Source of the DNA: Flavobacterium sp. Leaf82 | Lineage (GTDB): Bacteria > Bacteroidota > Bacteroidia > Flavobacteriales > Flavobacteriaceae | DNA: 64,000 nucleotides | Direction: 5' to 3' | Assembly: GCF_001422725.1 (NCBI RefSeq) | Contig: NZ_LMMA01000035.1 | Location: 176,507 to 240,506 of the forward strand | In this document: piece after piece, positions 61,707-64,000 of the stretch | Layout: the number at the start of each line of letters is the position of its first letter | Numbering within the stretch: the stretch's first letter is position 1 | Position numbers and translations under genes: made by a program | Notes under the pieces: generated by a model | Seen by the model: only the letters and a program-made list of their open reading frames with translations | Told to the model about the DNA's origin: nothing | Databases searched by the model: none

Positions 61707-62135
61707 ATGTTCTTTACCCTTACTCATGACCAAGTTCAGTTTCAGTATGGATCAAAACGATGGCAATACAGTTTTAATGAGATTGCCGAACTTGGTTTAC
61801 TCAAAAAAAAGAAATCTTATCTTTTCGAAAATGGTGCTTTTATCTCGGTAACAGCTTTAGCCTATTATTGCATGGTTTTCTCTAATTTATCTGAGTTGTA
61901 TTACATTGCACCTACATTGTTGATGTATACCATTCTTATTATTCTGAGATTTTATAATGATATGGAATTCGAATATTATGTCATAGTGAGAGACATTTAT
62001 AAAAAAGAAACCAAAGTAAAAATCAATGGTACAGATCGCCCCGCAATAGGCAAACAGATTGATCATTTCCTAAACCTGAATTTTGACCGACTGCTGCAAA
62101 AATCAAAAAATAATCTAGAAAGTAAGCAATGTTAA
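61707..62135 (+). CDS. Uncharacterised two-span membrane protein
   Basis: A 142-aa protein. A polar N-terminus (residues 1-40, FTLTHDQVQFQYGSKRWQYSF) is followed by two hydrophobic spans at about 42-59 and 64-82, and a charged cytoplasmic tail of about 55 residues. The layout, with a beta-rich segment on both sides of a hairpin membrane anchor, resembles small bacterial PH-like membrane proteins, but no family is claimed. Its stop overlaps a 29-aa ORF, suggesting a two-gene unit. Confidence 0.65.
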   Translation: MFFTLTHDQVQFQYGSKRWQYSFNEIAELGLLKKKKSYLFENGAFISVTALAYYCMVFSNLSELYYIAPTLLMYTILIILRFYNDMEFEYYVIVRDIYKKETKVKINGTDRPAIGKQIDHFLNLNFDRLLQKSKNNLESKQC

Positions 62136-62218
62136 TATCAGGAATTTCCCTTTATGATTTAGTTTTGATGGCAGCGGCTATTCTATATGGTTTTTTTATT
62201 ACGACTAAGAAAAAATGA
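62129..62218 (+). CDS. 29-aa hydrophobic peptide, translationally coupled
   Basis: ATG 62129 overlaps the stop codon of the 61707 gene (ATGTTAA), and the frame ends at TGA 62216-62218. The peptide (MLISGISLYDLVLMAAAILYG, then FFITTKKK) has one clear membrane span ending in a Lys cluster. The overlap is a standard coupling arrangement and the sequence is membrane-like, which favours a real gene. Too short for homology by eye. Confidence 0.45.
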   Translation: MLISGISLYDLVLMAAAILYGFFITTKKK

Positions 62219-62345
62219 ACAAATATTACCTCAATAAACCTACGATTGAAGTAGTATGATATTACACACTAATAAGGTATAGCTGTAATACCAAAAATTT
62301 ATTACCGGTCAGTTTTAGCTATACAAAATACCCCCAAATAAAATT

Positions 62346-62732
62346 ATGACCTCTTCAATAAAAAATAAAATCAAAAGCATTAGAGAATTAAAAAATTATA
62401 CGCAGGAATATATGGCAGATCAACTAGGAGTTACACAAGCAGGTTATAGTAAAATTGAAAAAGGAAAAACGATTCTTTCTTATGTAAAATTGGTTGAAAT
62501 TGCCCGAATTTTAGAAGTTAGCGTAGAAGATGTTATTAGCTTTGACAGTCAGAGATATTTTAATAATTTTAATAAAGTCAGAGGAAATAATAACGGAAGC
62601 ATCCAGATTAATTCAGATAACAGCGCAGCCCTAAAAGTGCTGTATGAAGATAAAATTAGATTACTCGAAAAATTATTAAGCAAAACAGAAGAAGAATTAT
62701 GTCGTTATAAAAATAAATTTGGACAGATTTGA
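62346..62732 (+). CDS. XRE-family helix-turn-helix regulator with C-terminal coiled coil
   Basis: A 128-aa regulator. The HTH is at about residues 9-64 (IKSIRELKNYTQEYMADQLGVTQAGYSKIEKGKT), followed by a Asn-rich linker (NNFNKVRGNNNGSIQINSDNS) and a charged helix (LKVLYEDKIRLLEKLLSKTEEEL) likely to dimerise. It parallels the 48695-49105 regulator, whose C-terminal helix has the same LxxLxEDKIxLxExLL-like pattern. Start at ATG 62346. Its relation to the neighbouring membrane genes is unclear. Confidence 0.88.
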   Translation: MTSSIKNKIKSIRELKNYTQEYMADQLGVTQAGYSKIEKGKTILSYVKLVEIARILEVSVEDVISFDSQRYFNNFNKVRGNNNGSIQINSDNSAALKVLYEDKIRLLEKLLSKTEEELCRYKNKFGQI

Positions 62733-62773
62733 GATTTCAAAAGCGACTATAATAATACTATATAATAACTTTC

Positions 62774-62807
62774 AAAAAAGGTGTATGATTTTCATACACC
62801 TTTTTTG
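62774..62807 (+). terminator. Terminator of the XRE gene
   Basis: Stem AAAAAAGGTGTATGA/TCATACACCTTTTTT with a very short loop. Confidence 0.9.
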
Positions 62808-62983
62808 CTTTTTTCATACCTGTAAAAATCACTAAAAATGGTATTGCATATTGTTTTAAAGTGCTATAAATTGCCGGAAATATCTATGTAAATTATAAGG
62901 AAATTAATAAAAAAAATAATAGAAATTAAAGATTCCTTCTTTTAAAAACTGAATTACTAATTACAATTCCAATAAAAAACCAA

Positions 62984-63340
62984 ATGCAAAATAAATTTAT
63001 ATTAAAAGTTAAACTAATTATTCTAACCTTGTTATTTTGCAGCTGTACCAGCAACACTTTGTCCGGTCACGTATACGATTATGATACAGATGAACCTCTG
63101 GCAAATGTGCAGATAGACAGTAACGGAAATAAAACAGAAACAGATACTGCCGGATATTTTAATATAAAAGTAAAGCCAAATAAAAGCTGTAAAATATCTT
63201 TAAAAAAGGAAGGATATGAAACTAAAAAAGTAAATCAAAAACCGGATTCCCTGGGATTATTTTCACAAGCAAATCTAAAGAATCGTAAAATTTATTTATT
63301 TAATAAGGAAAGTGATTTTTCTAGTAAAAGAACAAATTAA
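62984..63340 (+). CDS. Small lipoprotein with carboxypeptidase-regulatory-like domain
   Basis: A 118-aa protein with a lipobox-like LLFCSC (Cys21). The mature part is a single CarboxypepD-regulatory-like beta-sandwich: LSGHVYDYDTDEPLANVQIDSNGN, ETDTAGYFNIKV and ISLKKEGYETKKV. Such domains are usually parts of larger transporters or surface proteins; here it stands alone. Probably exposed at an outer-membrane face. No functional partner is evident; the neighbouring minus-strand gene is unrelated. Confidence 0.75.
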   Translation: MQNKFILKVKLIILTLLFCSCTSNTLSGHVYDYDTDEPLANVQIDSNGNKTETDTAGYFNIKVKPNKSCKISLKKEGYETKKVNQKPDSLGLFSQANLKNRKIYLFNKESDFSSKRTN

Positions 63341-63357
63341 AAAAATAAAAGGCATAA

Positions 63358-63386
63358 AAAAACGAGACTTTTAGATCTCGTTTAAT
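63358..63386. terminator. Bidirectional terminator between convergent genes
   Basis: Stem AAACGAGA/TCTCGTTT with an 8-base loop; A and T runs on the two sides serve both strands. Confidence 0.8.
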
Positions 63387-63405
63387 TTAATATTCTATAA
63401 AAAAA

Positions 63406-63738
63406 TTACACTGTTTGATCGTCTGTAGTTGCGTCAGGAGCATTTTTTTTGACAGATTCAATCCCGTTTTCTCTTGCAGAAGTACTCTCATACATTTCGC
63501 TGGATCCAATGATTTGACCATTCGTCGCTTTTAGATTAAAAAAATGTTTGCCGTTGCTCGATTCCTTTCTGTCAAAACGGGCGTCATCCTGCGAATTTTT
63601 TTTCACAGATTCAATTCCACTCGTACATGCCGACTTGGTACTATAACCTTCGCTGGCTAAAATGGTCTGGCCATTACCTGCTTTTAAATTAAATTGGAAT
63701 TCACCATTGGTTCTTTTAGTAATTACAAATTTTCCCAT
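63406..63738 (-). CDS. YegP-like protein with two DUF1508 repeats
   Basis: A 110-aa protein made of two tandem DUF1508 units: GKFVITKRTNGEFQFNLKAGNGQTI...GIESVKKNS (1-50) and RFDRKESSNGKHFFNLKATNGQIIG...GIESVKKNA (53-100). The duplicated beta-alpha layout is characteristic of YegP family proteins, whose function is not well established. No leader is present, so it should be cytoplasmic. It converges on the lipoprotein gene. Confidence 0.92.
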   Translation of the reverse strand: MGKFVITKRTNGEFQFNLKAGNGQTILASEGYSTKSACTSGIESVKKNSQDDARFDRKESSNGKHFFNLKATNGQIIGSSEMYESTSARENGIESVKKNAPDATTDDQTV

Positions 63739-64000
63739 GTAGTTTTATTTAAGTTAAATATAATTTATTTTGCTACAGATAAAAATACAAAACTTCATCA
63801 TACAAATCATACAAATGATAGAAATAATACTCGCTTCATAAAAAAATAACAAACGAATAAGAGGAACAAATAATAGTACTTTCAGAGCATAAATTTTAGT
63901 ATTGAAGATTTAATTCAATAACAATCTTCTTTTATTTAAGAAAAAAGTTTAAATAGAGTTCTGGCCAAGTGATAATACAGACCCGTTAGAGCGTGTTTAT
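63739..64000. other. Terminal 262 bp with no recognised feature
   Basis: AT-rich upstream region of the YegP gene. It contains a repeated CATACAAATCATACAAATGATAG stretch, but no ORF, RNA gene or terminator that I can support. Confidence 0.4.

Noticed and set aside
1..64000. Toxin-antitoxin, phage defence or secondary metabolite cluster
   Set aside because: No nuclease, restriction, retron, CBASS, NRPS or PKS signature was found. The XRE regulators stand without toxin partners.

Overview
The window comes from a Flavobacterium-like member of the Bacteroidota. Supporting signs are low GC, SusC/SusD pairs, a type IX secretion C-terminal sorting domain, and TAnnTTTG-type promoter boxes. No rRNA or tRNA gene was recognised. 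Most of the window is a pectin utilisation region aimed at homogalacturonan and rhamnogalacturonan I (RG-I), followed by an L-rhamnose catabolic operon.

Region by region: (1) 1-13.1 kb, plus strand, is the tail of a polysaccharide utilisation locus (PUL): the end of a SusD, an alpha/beta esterase, a DUF4861 protein, three tandem GH105 unsaturated-uronyl hydrolases, a GH43, a PL10-CE8 fusion, a GH28 and a CE12 esterase. (2) 13.1-15.4 kb is an island with four copies of one phased promoter-like element, two predicted terminated short RNAs, a long hairpin, a 34-aa membrane peptide and two small proteins. (3) 15.5-44.4 kb is a second, RG-I-type cluster: GH105 and GH106 (minus), SusC/SusD, an SGNH esterase, a GH43-like protein, rhamnose mutarotase, DUF4861, GH28, a small histone-H1-like protein, a double CE12 and GH2 (minus), a DUF4450 protein, a six-hairpin-like protein and PL11. 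(4) 44.6-48.2 kb encodes a large T9SS-exported delta-60-repeat protein, followed by a palindromic dispersed repeat and an XRE regulator. (5) 49.2-61.1 kb holds a GntR/LacI-type regulator divergent from rhaT, aldolase-dehydrogenase, rhaI, rhaB, lutABC and a PfkB kinase. (6) 61.7-63.7 kb has small membrane, regulatory, lipoprotein and YegP-like genes.

How it works together (inference from families): PL10, PL11, GH28 and the esterases depolymerise and deacetylate pectin, SusC/D import oligomers, and GH105, GH106, GH2 and GH43 release monosaccharides. L-rhamnose is then mutarotated by RhaM, isomerised, phosphorylated and cleaved. The lactaldehyde product is oxidised to lactate and then by LutABC to pyruvate.

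The two observations I find most notable are both regulatory. A CAGGA-centred pseudo-palindrome lies upstream of rhaT, susC, GH106, the SGNH esterase, GH2 and the DUF4450 gene. In four of these cases it sits exactly 18 bp from a good -7 box, which suggests one rhamnose regulon over import, degradation and catabolism. In the 13-15 kb island, four promoter elements keep a 67-bp geometry and appear to drive two terminated RNAs, one hairpin leader with a micro-ORF, and one secreted-protein mRNA.
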